Of a stretch of 64,000 nucleotides of DNA, positions 7,243 to 16,003 are shown one piece after another (position 1 is the stretch's first letter; each line of letters starts with the position of its first letter). Under the pieces are notes generated by a model. The model worked only from the letters and a program-made list of their open reading frames with translations, was not told the DNA's origin and did not search any database. A program made the position numbers and the translations under genes. The stretch lies in assembly GCA_964244295.1 (NCBI GenBank), contig CAXTIG010000003.1, positions 62,001-126,000 of the forward strand, read 5' to 3'. Source of the DNA: JAJAZB01 sp964244295 (GTDB lineage: Bacteria > Bacteroidota > Bacteroidia > Cytophagales > Spirosomataceae).

Positions 7243-8910
7243 TCACACCAACTTTTTATACTTAATCCGCTTCGGCGTGGCGTCGGTACCGAGGCGTTTG
7301 CGGCGGGCTTCTTCGTAATCCGAGAAATTTCCTTCAAAAAACGTCACCTGCGAATCGCCCTCGAAGGCCAGGATGTGCGTGGCGATGCGGTCGAGAAACC
7401 AGCGGTCGTGGGAAATAACCACGGCGCAACCGGCGAAGTTTTCGAGGGCTTCTTCCAATGCCCGGAGCGTGTTTACGTCGAGGTCATTGGTTGGTTCGTC
7501 GAGCAGGAGCAGGTTGGCACCCTGCTTGAGCATCATCGCCAGGTGAACCCGGTTGCGTTCCCCGCCCGAAAGCGTCCCCACTTTTTTCTCCTGGTCGGCT
7601 CCGCCGAAGTTGAAGCGACTCACGTAAGCGCGGGCGTTGACCGTCCGCCCACCCACGATCATCAGATCGTTGCCGCCGGAGATGGTTTCGTACACGGTTT
7701 TGTGGGCCTCCAGCCCGTCGTGGCCCTGGTCCACGTAGGCCCACTGCACGGTGTCGCCCACGGCGAAGGTGCCCGCGTCGGGGCTTTCGCGGCCCGTGAT
7801 GAGTTTGAAGAGTGTCGTTTTTCCGGCTCCGTTCGGCCCGATCACGCCCACGATTCCCGCCGGGGGTAGCGCAAAACCGAGGTGCTCGAAGAGCAGTTTG
7901 TCGCCGTAGGCTTTCGCTACGTCGCTGGCTTCGATGACCTTGTTGCCCAGGCGCGGCCCGGCGGGGATGAAAATTTCCAGGCGGTCTTCCTTCGATTTCG
8001 TCTCCTCGTCCAGCAGTTTTTCGTAGGCACCCAGGCGGGCTTTCGATTTGGCCTGCCGGGCTTTGGGGGCCATGCGCACCCATTCCAGTTCGCGCAGCAG
8101 GGTTTTTTGCCGCTTCGATTCGGTTTTTTCTTCCTTCGCCAGGCGCTGCTGTTTCTGGTCGAGCCAGGAAGAATAATTGCCCTTCCAGGGAATGCCCTCG
8201 CCCCGGTCGAGTTCGAGGATCCAGCCCGCCACGTTGTCGAGAAAGTACCGGTCGTGGGTCACGGCGATGACGGTGCCCTTGTACTGGCGGAGGTGTTCTT
8301 CGAGCCAGAGCACGCTCTCGGCGTCGAGGTGGTTGGTGGGTTCGTCGAGCAGCAGCACATCGGGTTCCTTGAGAAGCAGGCGGCAGAGGGCCACGCGGCG
8401 TTTTTCCCCGCCGGAGAGCGGCCCCACGAGCGCGTCCGAAGGCGGGCAGCGCAGGGCGTCCATCGCTTTTTCGAGTTTGGTGTCGAGTTCCCAGGCGTCG
8501 AGTTGGTCGAGGCGTTCCTGCACCTCGCCCTGGCGGGCGAGGAGTTTGTCAAAATCGGCGTCGGGGTCGGCGAAAGCTTCGTTGATTTGGTCGAATTCTT
8601 TCAGCAGCGCCACCGTTTCGGCGGCTCCTTCCTCCACCACCTCGCGCACGGTCTTGCTGGGGTCGAGTTGCGGCTCCTGTTCGAGCATCCCGACCGAGTA
8701 GCCCGGCGAAAAAACGACTTCGCCGGTGTAGCTTTTGTCGCGCCCGGCGATGATGTTCAGCAGCGTACTTTTCCCCGACCCGTTGAGGCCCAGCACCCCG
8801 ATTTTTGCCCCGTAAAAAAAGGACAGGTAAATGTTTTTCAGAATCTGGCGTTGCGGCGGAATGGTCTTGCTTACGCCCGCCATTGAGAAAATAATGGTTT
8901 CGTTACTCAT
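7243..8910 (-). CDS. ettA: Energy-dependent translational throttle protein EttA (ABC-F ATPase)
   Basis: 555 residues with two ABC ATPase domains and no membrane segment, the ABC-F layout. First domain: Walker A GLNGSGKST (41-49), signature LSGGEKRRVAL and Walker B LLLDEPTNHLD. Second domain: GPNGAGKTT, LSGGERNRVHLA and LLLDEPTNDLD. The linker has the charged, alpha-helical P-site tRNA interaction motif region (WVRMAPKARQAKSKARL). The length and the N-terminus IIFSMAGVSKTIPPQ match EttA rather than Uup. It binds the ribosomal E site and gates the first elongation steps according to ADP/ATP ratio. It is divergent from the DUF349 gene across 85 bp. Confidence 0.95.
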   Translation of the reverse strand: MSNETIIFSMAGVSKTIPPQRQILKNIYLSFFYGAKIGVLGLNGSGKSTLLNIIAGRDKSYTGEVVFSPGYSVGMLEQEPQLDPSKTVREVVEEGAAETVALLKEFDQINEAFADPDADFDKLLARQGEVQERLDQLDAWELDTKLEKAMDALRCPPSDALVGPLSGGEKRRVALCRLLLKEPDVLLLDEPTNHLDAESVLWLEEHLRQYKGTVIAVTHDRYFLDNVAGWILELDRGEGIPWKGNYSSWLDQKQQRLAKEEKTESKRQKTLLRELEWVRMAPKARQAKSKARLGAYEKLLDEETKSKEDRLEIFIPAGPRLGNKVIEASDVAKAYGDKLLFEHLGFALPPAGIVGVIGPNGAGKTTLFKLITGRESPDAGTFAVGDTVQWAYVDQGHDGLEAHKTVYETISGGNDLMIVGGRTVNARAYVSRFNFGGADQEKKVGTLSGGERNRVHLAMMLKQGANLLLLDEPTNDLDVNTLRALEEALENFAGCAVVISHDRWFLDRIATHILAFEGDSQVTFFEGNFSDYEEARRKRLGTDATPKRIKYKKLV

Positions 8911-8995
8911 TTTTTAGTTACTTTGGCCCTTGTATTCTTGCACTGGCAAATAACGTAAAACCCAGCGACTTGCCAGTCTCCCAGCCTTCAAACCC

Positions 8996-10285
8996 ATGGA
9001 AAACCTCTCGGCCCAGCATCAATTTGGGTACGTCCGCGACAACAACGTTTACTTAAAAGGGTACCTTGATTTTCCCGACCGCCAGATTGGGGAAGTGCGC
9101 AACACCGAAGCCGAAGCCATTCAGTACTTCGTCAATCGGTTTCAGTTGGCCCATTCCAAAGTGGAACAACTGGAGCAGCAGGTGCAGGAAGCCCAGAACA
9201 AAGGCTCGTTCCTGACCAAGCTGCTGCAACTGCGCAAAACTCTGATTGAGTTCGACGGCCTGGGCGATTTCGTCCCCCTGCTCCTACGCCTCGATGCCCA
9301 GGAAGAAATTCTGCGTGAGTTGATCCGCACCAACCAGGCCAAGAACCTGGAAATCAAGCGGGCGCTGCTCCTGGAAATGCGGGAAATCGTGCAGTTGGAA
9401 GACTGGAACGAAGCCACCGACAAAATCCAGGAACTGAAAACGAAGTGGCTCAAAACCGGCCCGGTCGAAAAGCCCTACGAAGACGAAACCGAAGGCGAAT
9501 TCCAGCGCCTGACCGACGATTTCTTCCAGCGCCGCCGGGAGTTTTTCGCCGAGAAAAACCGGATTATCGACGAGAAAATCGCCACGCTTCAGGACTTGGT
9601 TCACCAGGCCTTCGCCCAACGCCGGAAGGAGGACCTCGACGATGCCTTCCAGACTATGAAAGTGTTGCAGGCCGACTGGCGGGCCGTCGGCCCGGTGCCG
9701 CCCAAGAAGCAAACGATGCTTTGGAAGCAGTTCAAAAAAGCCAACGACCTGTTTTTCGAAAAATACAACAACGCGAAGGGCATCGTACCCAAGCCCCGCG
9801 TCAACCCGATTCTGGTGGCCCTGGAAGGCATGGCCAGCGAAGCCGAGGGATTGCTCAAAAACCAGCATGATTTCGCCGCCGCCGCCGACCGCGCCAAGCA
9901 ACTACTCGTCAACTGGAAAGAAACCAGCGCCAAGCTCAAGGCCTCGATGGACCGGCACCTATCGGAACGCTTCCGCGCCGCCTGCGACAAGATTTTCGAG
10001 ATGAATTACCTCATCCGGGTGATTGGTTATCGGCACCCGTTTTTCGGGGAAAAACCCCGCATCGAGCAGTTGAAAATCATGATCAACCAGATGGATTACC
10101 TCGTGCGGAAGGAGAAAACCGACCTGCTGCAATTCGAGGAAAATAACCCCACCACCGGCTACGCCCGCAACGCCGAAGCCGACCGCATGACGATGAACAA
10201 AATCAACACGCAGCGCCGGAAAGTGGCGATGAAGGACATCCTGCTGATTGATTTTAAGAAGGAATTGGATGAGTTGTTGCGGTGA
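8996..10285 (+). CDS. DUF349 domain-containing protein
   Basis: 429 residues, mostly charged alpha-helix, with repeated DUF349 units. Examples are the stretches around EDWNEATDKIQELKTKWLKT, DAFQTMKVLQADWRAVGPVP and AKQLLVNWKETS, each with a central conserved Trp. Bacteroidota genomes usually carry one such gene. The function is not established, though proteins with these repeats have been linked to nucleic acid or stress functions. No signal peptide is present. It is divergent from ettA and ends before a strong bidirectional terminator. The start at 8996 is the first ATG after the intergenic gap. Confidence 0.9.
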   Translation: MENLSAQHQFGYVRDNNVYLKGYLDFPDRQIGEVRNTEAEAIQYFVNRFQLAHSKVEQLEQQVQEAQNKGSFLTKLLQLRKTLIEFDGLGDFVPLLLRLDAQEEILRELIRTNQAKNLEIKRALLLEMREIVQLEDWNEATDKIQELKTKWLKTGPVEKPYEDETEGEFQRLTDDFFQRRREFFAEKNRIIDEKIATLQDLVHQAFAQRRKEDLDDAFQTMKVLQADWRAVGPVPPKKQTMLWKQFKKANDLFFEKYNNAKGIVPKPRVNPILVALEGMASEAEGLLKNQHDFAAAADRAKQLLVNWKETSAKLKASMDRHLSERFRAACDKIFEMNYLIRVIGYRHPFFGEKPRIEQLKIMINQMDYLVRKEKTDLLQFEENNPTTGYARNAEADRMTMNKINTQRRKVAMKDILLIDFKKELDELLR

Positions 10286-10301
10286 GTTTTTGCATCGCTT
10301 G

Positions 10302-10345
10302 AAAACGAAAAAGGCCTCCGGTAATGCGGAGGCCTTTTTCGTTTT
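10302..10345. terminator. Bidirectional terminator between convergent genes
   Basis: A 19-bp perfect stem (10302-10320 with 10327-10345) carries AAAAAGG on one side and CCTTTTT on the other. It serves both the DUF349 gene and the convergent NTF2-like gene, whose stop codon it touches. Confidence 0.92.
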
Positions 10346-10805
10346 AAACCAGAAGGTTAGGGTTTCCTGTGGCGTAAAAAACCCGCAGAGTAAACCGACG
10401 GATTTTCCAGCCCTGGTCGGTTCGGGCCAATTCGTCGGTGTACGACCCCCGGAGGTAGAACTCGCTGCCTCCGGCGAAATCGGCGGTGTAGTGTTGCCCC
10501 AGAAAATTCGACACGCTGATGGCCCGGTCGCCGCTCAGGGTAATCCGAAAGTTGGTGTACAGGTGTTCCGTTACCAGTTCCGGGCGGCCGAACGCACCGC
10601 CCGAGAAAATCGCTACCAGGTCGGCTTTTGCCATCGTTTGCCGGGGGATGCCCCAGGCCGTCCAATCGGTTTCGACCTCGTCGGTGAAGAGGCTTGCCAG
10701 TAAGGTCCAGTCTTTGTTGTCGAGGGCCTCGGCGAAGTGGTAACGCAGGTCCTGGATGGCCACTTTGTCCCAGAGTGCCTGTACTTTTTGTTCGAATGGG
10801 AGCAT
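10344..10805 (-). CDS. Nuclear transport factor 2 (SnoaL-like) family protein
   Basis: 153 residues with the SnoaL_4/NTF2-like cone fold pattern. An N-terminal helix (QKVQALWDKVAIQDLRYHFA) is followed by LDNKDWTLLASLFTDEVETD, a central sheet (TEHLYTNFRITLSGDRA), and a terminal GWKIRRFTLRVFYATG. The family includes small isomerases, cyclases and proteins of unknown role. Catalytic residues cannot be assigned confidently. It is divergent from an HxlR regulator gene 110 bp away, a usual arrangement for an HxlR-controlled redox or detoxification gene. Confidence 0.85.
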   Translation of the reverse strand: MLPFEQKVQALWDKVAIQDLRYHFAEALDNKDWTLLASLFTDEVETDWTAWGIPRQTMAKADLVAIFSGGAFGRPELVTEHLYTNFRITLSGDRAISVSNFLGQHYTADFAGGSEFYLRGSYTDELARTDQGWKIRRFTLRVFYATGNPNLLV

Positions 10806-10889
10806 GGGTAAATGAATTGGTTGATTTTACCCGACAAAAGTGGTAGACTCGTCTTCTGAAAGGCAAGAACGCACGAAATTGGTAGATAC

Positions 10890-10914
10890 TATTTTAAAAG
10901 AAAGTACCTTGACC
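10890..10914. promoter_or_regulatory. Possible HxlR operator
   Basis: TACT and AGTA half-sites flank an AT-rich centre (TTTTAAAA) just before the HxlR start at 10915. The layout resembles autoregulatory sites of this family. A TACCTTG sequence at the same place may be the -7 box. The match is weak. Confidence 0.35.
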
Positions 10915-11268
10915 ATGAGGAAATTAACCTCCTCTTCCTGGCGGAACGAGACCTCGTTGTACGAGATCTGCCCGTTGCAGTACGCGATGAGTCGGCTGGA
11001 TGGCCGCTGGAAGCTCGTGATTCTCTACTACGTCGGAGCGGATTTCAACCGCTTCGGGATGTTGAAGAAACGGATTCCGAACATCACGGATAAGATGCTC
11101 TCGCAGCAACTGCGGGAGTTGGAGCAGGATGGGTTGCTGGAACGAACCGTTTTCCCCCAGGTTCCGCCCAGGGTCGACTATGCCCTGACGGAACGCGCCA
11201 AAACGCTGATTCCCATCCTGGACCAACTTTTCGAGTGGGGGAAGGGCTGGCCTGAACTTCCGGCTTAA
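10915..11268 (+). CDS. HxlR family winged-helix transcriptional regulator
   Basis: 117 residues when started at the ATG at 10915; a further 25 residues upstream at 10840 look unlike the family. The core contains CPLQYAMSRLDGRWKLVILY, RFGMLKKRIPNITDKMLSQQ and LRELEQDGLLERTVFPQVPP, the winged helix and wing of HxlR. The conserved Cys (EICPLQ) is the redox-sensing position in YodB/HypR-type members. It probably controls itself and the divergent NTF2-like gene. A short CCGTGCC/GGCACGG hairpin (11272-11288) follows in the convergent gap. Confidence 0.9.
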   Translation: MRKLTSSSWRNETSLYEICPLQYAMSRLDGRWKLVILYYVGADFNRFGMLKKRIPNITDKMLSQQLRELEQDGLLERTVFPQVPPRVDYALTERAKTLIPILDQLFEWGKGWPELPA

Positions 11269-11304
11269 AACCCGTGCCCCCGGCACGGTGTTGAAAAGCA
11301 ACCG

Positions 11305-12069
11305 TTACTGCACCTTATAGGGCAGGGAAAGATTGCCCGACAACACGTGGTATACCGCGTAAACGCCCAGTATAGGCTTGGCCGAATGCGCCGCGTGGTC
11401 GGTCGTGTGGCCCCCGGCGGCGGAGTCCTCGTGGCTCATTTGCAGGTAACACGTCACGGCATCGAAGCTGAAGCGCTTCTGATTTTTGATGCGGTACGCG
11501 GGAATGGCCACCCGGATGCCCTGCCCGGCCGTGACCACGTTGTAGCCAGGGGAATCAAAATACAGGGGCACGCCCGGTGCCGTTTTGGGCAGCACCAGGG
11601 CTTTGTCTTCCCGGCGGGTAGCCTTCACGCTCAGGCCCCCCGGCACGCGCTCGTCTTTGGTCAGCACCACCCAGTGCGGGTGCCACACGAGGCCGTCGTT
11701 GTTGAAATTGCCATCGTTGTTTTCATCCCAGAGGGGCGTGTCGTCCATGTCGGGGTGCGAGGTCAGGGCCAGGGCCACCATGCCTTCGGTGGGCGAAAAA
11801 CCCACGTCTTCCGACTTGAGCGAGGTGGGAAACACGTAGGCCAGCACGGGTGCCCCGTTGGCGCTGCCCACCGGTTTAGGCACCGTGCGTCCGGCCTGGC
11901 CCTGTACGCGCATTTCCAGCACCAGCAGGTCGAGGGCCGCGTTGTAGCGGGCTTCAGCGGCTGTGAGTTTAAAATCGGCGTTGTTGTAGGCCGCGCCCGG
12001 CGACTGGCTGCGAGCGGCCCCGCCCAGCGTCAGGCTTAGGGCAAGGGTACTCAGGATAACTCGGTTCAT
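11305..12069 (-). CDS. Secreted protein of unknown function
   Basis: 254 residues starting with a clear signal peptide (MNRVILSTLALSLTLGGAARSQ). The mature part has no family I can name. It contains GLVWHPHWVVLTKDER, an acidic Asp/Asn stretch DENNDGNFNNDG that looks calcium-binding-like, and a His-rich tail (HEDSAAGGHTTDHAAHS). It is divergent from the PepSY-TonB-DUF4374 operon and both promoters lie in the 290-bp gap with TTAG...CTAA dyads, so co-regulation, perhaps by iron, is plausible. A periplasmic metal-related role is only an inference from the His-rich segment and the neighbours. Confidence 0.6.
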   Translation of the reverse strand: MNRVILSTLALSLTLGGAARSQSPGAAYNNADFKLTAAEARYNAALDLLVLEMRVQGQAGRTVPKPVGSANGAPVLAYVFPTSLKSEDVGFSPTEGMVALALTSHPDMDDTPLWDENNDGNFNNDGLVWHPHWVVLTKDERVPGGLSVKATRREDKALVLPKTAPGVPLYFDSPGYNVVTAGQGIRVAIPAYRIKNQKRFSFDAVTCYLQMSHEDSAAGGHTTDHAAHSAKPILGVYAVYHVLSGNLSLPYKVQ

Positions 12070-12139
12070 GGTTGAATTTGGTTTTGAAGACTCCGGCTTG
12101 CCAGGGTCGTTGTGGATTGGTTTAACGAAGCAACAAACA

Positions 12140-12153
12140 TAGTTAGGATTCCT
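12140..12153. promoter_or_regulatory. Dyad upstream of the secreted protein gene
   Basis: TTAGGA-T-TCCTAA is a perfect short dyad placed about 75 bp before the start of the gene at 12069. A related dyad stands at the divergent promoter (12291-12309). A shared regulator such as Fur is possible but unproven. Confidence 0.4.
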
Positions 12154-12290
12154 AATTATAAAAGAGAAAATTTCTTTTTTCGCCTTGAACAGAGGAAGAG
12201 CCGGGACTAAACCAGCGTTTGGGCCAAGCCACCAAGCCTGGCGGAGTATGGCCCTCTTTTCGGCACGGGCATTTAATTTTAGTTATGGCA

Positions 12291-12320
12291 ATTTAGTTTA
12301 ATTCTAAATAGATACCTTTG
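12291..12320 (+). promoter_or_regulatory. Promoter and possible Fur-like site of the Xus-type operon
   Basis: TACCTTTG at 12313-12320 is a good -7 box, with TTTA (12292-12295) 17 bp upstream. The dyad ATTTAG-N7-CTAAAT (12291-12309) covers the -33 box and spacer and is close to AT-rich Fur-type boxes. The iron-related operon downstream makes this reading attractive. Confidence 0.5.
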
Positions 12321-12364
12321 CCCCTGCTCCGCCGTGCGACCATCGAACGGCGGACCTGGTGCCA

Positions 12365-13606
12365 ATGAATTGGGTCAAAAAAGCAATGCGTTCCCTTCAC
12401 CTCTGGCTCGGACTCGCCTCCGGGATCGTCGTGCTGGTCGTGTCGCTAACGGGGGCCGCGCTCACCTTTGAAGAAGAAATCGAACGCCACCTCATCAGCC
12501 CCGAGCGTTGGTTGGTACGACCAGAAGCCAGGTTGCCCCTGCCGCTGGACTCGCTGATGCGACTGGCCAGCCCGGCCCTGCTCCAATTACCCCACGGCCA
12601 CCCGGCCTCGCGTGCGTTCGTGTACACGGCCCCCGACCGCAGCGTGGTCGTCGGATTTAATTACCAGGATTGGACCGGCGAAAACCGCCGGGGCCACGCC
12701 TTCCTGAACCCCTACACGGGCCAACTGCTGGGCACGCAGCCGGGTAACCCCCACCACCCGTTCTGGCAAAGCCTCACCGAACTCCACATCAACCTCTGGC
12801 TGGGTGAAGTGGGTAGCGCCCTGGTCACGTGGGGAACGCTGATTTTTCTGGTGCTGGTGCTGTCGGGCATCGTGCTGTGGTGGCCGAAAAACCGGTCCGC
12901 CGCCAAACAGCGGGTCTGGTTTCGCTGGAAAAAGAGCACCCGTTGGAAGCGCAAAAACTACGACCTGCACAACATCCTGGGCTTTTACGCCTGCTGGGTG
13001 GTGTTTTTTATGATTACCACGGGGGCAATGTGGGCTTTCGACTGGTTCAACCGGGGCGTGTATTTCCTCACTTCCGGCGGCCAGGCGCTGCCCGTCGCCG
13101 CCGAGTCGGGCCAACCCGCGCCGGGGAGCGGCCTATCGGCCCGGTACCCGATTGCCCCGACCCAGTACAGGCTGGCCCTAAAGGCGTTTCGGGAGCGGTA
13201 CCCCGCGATTTACGAATCGGCCACGGAAATCAGCGTCGGGTATTTTGCCGACGAAAAAGAACCCCTGCTCGACATCTCGGCCAGTTTCGACCCGCAGGGG
13301 ATTCGCGGGCAAAAGGCGATGGCGGCGTATTTCGACAAAACCACGAACCGGCTGGTGAAGGACAACCTCGCCGATACCAGGAATTTCGGCGACGCCGTCC
13401 AGCTATCCACCAACGAACTGCACTACGGTACGTTCTTCGGCCTGGCCAGCAAAGTGCTCACGTTTCTGGCCTGCCTGGTGACGGCTACCTTGCCCGTCTC
13501 CGGTTTTTACGTCTGGTACGGTCGCCGGAAGCGCCCGGCCCGCCCGGTCCGTCAATCCGACCGCCCCCGGCGGTTTCCCACCAAACCCATCTACGCCAAA
13601 AGCTAA
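12365..13606 (+). CDS. PepSY-associated TM helix protein (XusC-like)
   Basis: About 413 residues with four hydrophobic helices: near residues 10-33 (LHLWLGLASGIVVLVVSLTG), about 160-178 (IFLVLVLSGIVLWW), about 208-230 (ACWVVFFMITTGAMWAF) and near 370-390. Periplasmic PepSY-type regions lie between them. This is the PepSY_TM family found beside siderophore and heme receptors; in Bacteroides the equivalent XusC belongs to the xenosiderophore system and is thought to act in reduction or release of iron at the inner membrane. A GTG at 12359 is also possible, but the ATG at 12365 is preferred. The next gene starts 10 bp after the stop, so they are one operon. Confidence 0.85.
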   Translation: MNWVKKAMRSLHLWLGLASGIVVLVVSLTGAALTFEEEIERHLISPERWLVRPEARLPLPLDSLMRLASPALLQLPHGHPASRAFVYTAPDRSVVVGFNYQDWTGENRRGHAFLNPYTGQLLGTQPGNPHHPFWQSLTELHINLWLGEVGSALVTWGTLIFLVLVLSGIVLWWPKNRSAAKQRVWFRWKKSTRWKRKNYDLHNILGFYACWVVFFMITTGAMWAFDWFNRGVYFLTSGGQALPVAAESGQPAPGSGLSARYPIAPTQYRLALKAFRERYPAIYESATEISVGYFADEKEPLLDISASFDPQGIRGQKAMAAYFDKTTNRLVKDNLADTRNFGDAVQLSTNELHYGTFFGLASKVLTFLACLVTATLPVSGFYVWYGRRKRPARPVRQSDRPRRFPTKPIYAKS

Positions 13607-13616
13607 CCCACCGACC

Positions 13617-15983
13617 ATGCCCCCGATGCGTTGCCGCAAGGCGTTTTTCCTGCTGTTGTCGAGTCTGCTGACGCAGCCGCTGCTGGCCCAACCGGACGGG
13701 ACGTCGCTGTTCGGCACCGTGACCGACCCCGACCGCCGGCCCCTGGCGGGCGTGCAGGTGTACCTGCGGGGAACCGCCCACGGCACCGCCACCGATTCGG
13801 TCGGGCAGTACCGGTTGGCCAACGTTCGCCCCGGCCAGTACACCCTTGTTTTTGGAGGCATTGGCTACCAGTCCGTCGTTCAGCCGGTGGCACTGGTGGC
13901 CGGGCAGGCCCTGCGCGTCGACCCGGTGCTGAAGGCGGAGGCCCACCAGTTGGACGAGGTCACGGTGAAGGCCCAGACCCAGGCCGAGGTGTTGCGGCAG
14001 TCGGCTAAAGCCGTGGACCTCATTGAAACCAACGAATTGAAACTCCAGTCGGGCGATATGAGTGCGGTACTCGCCCAGAGCAAGGGCGTGAATATCCGCC
14101 GCAGCGGGGGTTTGGGCAGCGAGGCGCGGTTCTCGCTCAACGGCCTGACCGACGACCAGATCCGCTTTTTCCTCGACGAGGTGCCGCTGGCCGTTTCGGG
14201 CTATTCGTTCGGCTTTGCCAACGTGCCGGTGAACCTCGTTGAGCGCGTGGAAATCTACAAAGGCGTGGTGCCCGTTCGCTTCGGGGCCGACGCGCTGGGC
14301 GGGGCGGTCAACCTCGTCTCGCCCGCCCCGGTCGCGGGCACGCACGGGTCGGCTTCGTACCAGGCGGGGTCGTTCGGCACGCACCGGCTGGCGGCGAGCG
14401 CCCAGTACGCCAGCCGCACATCCGGCTTTTTTGCTCAGGCCTCCGGTTTTTTGGATTACGCGAAAAACAACTACCGGGTGGCCGTGCGGGTGGCCGACGA
14501 AAAAGGCCGCCTGGTCGACGCCACGGTGCCACGTTTTCACGATGCCTACGCCGCCAGGGGCTTCAACGCCGTGCTGGGCCTGAAAAACAAACCCTGGGCC
14601 AACGAGTTGTCGCTCAAGGCGTTTGGGTCGGCGTTTTTCAAGGAATTGCAAAATAACAACGTCATGACCGTGCCCTACGGAGCGGTGACGTACGGCGAAA
14701 AAACGGGCGGCGTTTCGACCCGTTACAAGAAAAATCTGGGCAAAAAAGCCACCCTCGATTACGTGATGGGCTATTCGGCCTCCGAAACCCGCTTCACCGA
14801 CACCAGCACCCACGTGTTCGACTGGTTCGGCAACCGGGTGGCCCGGCGGGCGCAGGCGGGGGAAATTAACGCGGCCAGCGACCAGGTGCAGTGGGAAAAA
14901 AGCGGCTACGCCCGCCTCAACGCCGAGTACATCCTGCGCGAAGGCCACGTGCTGCGGGTATCGTCGGCCCCTACGTTCGTAACCCGCACCGGCGACGAAC
15001 GCCGACAGACAAACCCCAGCGGGCGCGACCCGCTCACGGCCCGGCGCGAGTTGCTGACCTGGGTCAACGGACTAGAATACGAGGCCAACGGCCAAAACGG
15101 CGCGTGGCAGAATTTCCTGTTCGTGAAGCACTACGGCCAGCGACAACGCTCCGAAGAACCCCTCCCCGGCGGGACGTTCCGGCAGCGAAACCGCAACTCC
15201 ACCGACTTCGGCATTGGCAACAGCGCCCGCTACGCGCTCACGGAGCGGCTGCGCCTCAAGGCCTCCTACGAATGGGCCACCCGCCTGCCCGGCCCCGACG
15301 AAATTTTTGGCGACGGGGCGCTGACGCTCGCCAACCTGTTTCTGGAGCCGGAGCGGAGCCACAACGGCAACCTCGAACTCACCCTCACCAGTCGCGAGGC
15401 AGCCCCCTCGGCGTGGAATGTCGGCCTGACCGGCTTCGTGCGGGCGGCCAAAAACCTGATTGTGCTGCTGGGAACCGACAAACTGTTCGGTTACCAGAAT
15501 GTGTTCAGCGCCAACTCGGTCGGGGTCGAGGCCTCGGCGGGGTGGCTGACGCTGAAAAAACGCCTCTCGCTCGAAGGAAATTTCACCTGGCAAAACTTCC
15601 GCAACGCCTCCGCCGACGGCAGTTTTGCCACCTACCAGGGCGACCGGATTCCGAACACGCCCTACCAGATGGCCAACGCCAGCGCCAGCTACCGGCTCCC
15701 CAAGCTCGCCCAGACCAACGACGAACTGTCGTTTTTCTGGAACGCCCGCTACGTCCACGAGTTTTTCCGGGGCTGGGAAAGCGCGGGCCTGCGGGAGTTC
15801 AAACAGGTGGTGCCCACGCAGGTGGTCAACAACGCGGGTTTCACCTACAAACTGCCGACTGGCAAGGCCAGCCACGCGCTGACGGTGGAAATTCAGAACC
15901 TGGCCAACGCCCGCGTGTACGACAACTTCGGCGTCCAGAAACCCGGCCGGGCGGTTTACGCCAAACTAACCAGTCAATTTTAA
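13617..15983 (+). CDS. TonB-dependent receptor (XusA-like)
   Basis: 788 residues. A signal peptide ends near LLAQ, followed by a carboxypeptidase-regulatory-like domain (TSLFGTVTDPDRRPLAGVQV, about 29-110), then the plug (from about 115, with NLVERVEIYKGVVPVRFGAD and LGGAVNLVS) and an outer-membrane barrel ending in the typical aromatic C-terminus (KLTSQF). It is shorter than SusC proteins and lacks the SusC DEVVVVGYG sequence, fitting a siderophore/heme-type receptor rather than a glycan importer. Its place between PepSY and DUF4374-like genes matches XusA of the Bacteroides xenosiderophore system. The ligand is not readable from sequence. Confidence 0.9.
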   Translation: MPPMRCRKAFFLLLSSLLTQPLLAQPDGTSLFGTVTDPDRRPLAGVQVYLRGTAHGTATDSVGQYRLANVRPGQYTLVFGGIGYQSVVQPVALVAGQALRVDPVLKAEAHQLDEVTVKAQTQAEVLRQSAKAVDLIETNELKLQSGDMSAVLAQSKGVNIRRSGGLGSEARFSLNGLTDDQIRFFLDEVPLAVSGYSFGFANVPVNLVERVEIYKGVVPVRFGADALGGAVNLVSPAPVAGTHGSASYQAGSFGTHRLAASAQYASRTSGFFAQASGFLDYAKNNYRVAVRVADEKGRLVDATVPRFHDAYAARGFNAVLGLKNKPWANELSLKAFGSAFFKELQNNNVMTVPYGAVTYGEKTGGVSTRYKKNLGKKATLDYVMGYSASETRFTDTSTHVFDWFGNRVARRAQAGEINAASDQVQWEKSGYARLNAEYILREGHVLRVSSAPTFVTRTGDERRQTNPSGRDPLTARRELLTWVNGLEYEANGQNGAWQNFLFVKHYGQRQRSEEPLPGGTFRQRNRNSTDFGIGNSARYALTERLRLKASYEWATRLPGPDEIFGDGALTLANLFLEPERSHNGNLELTLTSREAAPSAWNVGLTGFVRAAKNLIVLLGTDKLFGYQNVFSANSVGVEASAGWLTLKKRLSLEGNFTWQNFRNASADGSFATYQGDRIPNTPYQMANASASYRLPKLAQTNDELSFFWNARYVHEFFRGWESAGLREFKQVVPTQVVNNAGFTYKLPTGKASHALTVEIQNLANARVYDNFGVQKPGRAVYAKLTSQF

Positions 15984-16003
15984 ACCAACTCTTCTTTCTT
16001 CCC

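Noticed and set aside
13485..14948. Open frame of 487 codons on the minus strand
   Set aside because: Antisense to the PepSY and TonB receptor genes with no recognisable domain.
14891..16003. N-terminal extension of the DUF4374-like lipoprotein
   Set aside because: It overlaps the TonB receptor in another frame and is Arg/Pro-rich; the lipobox start at 16004 is clear.
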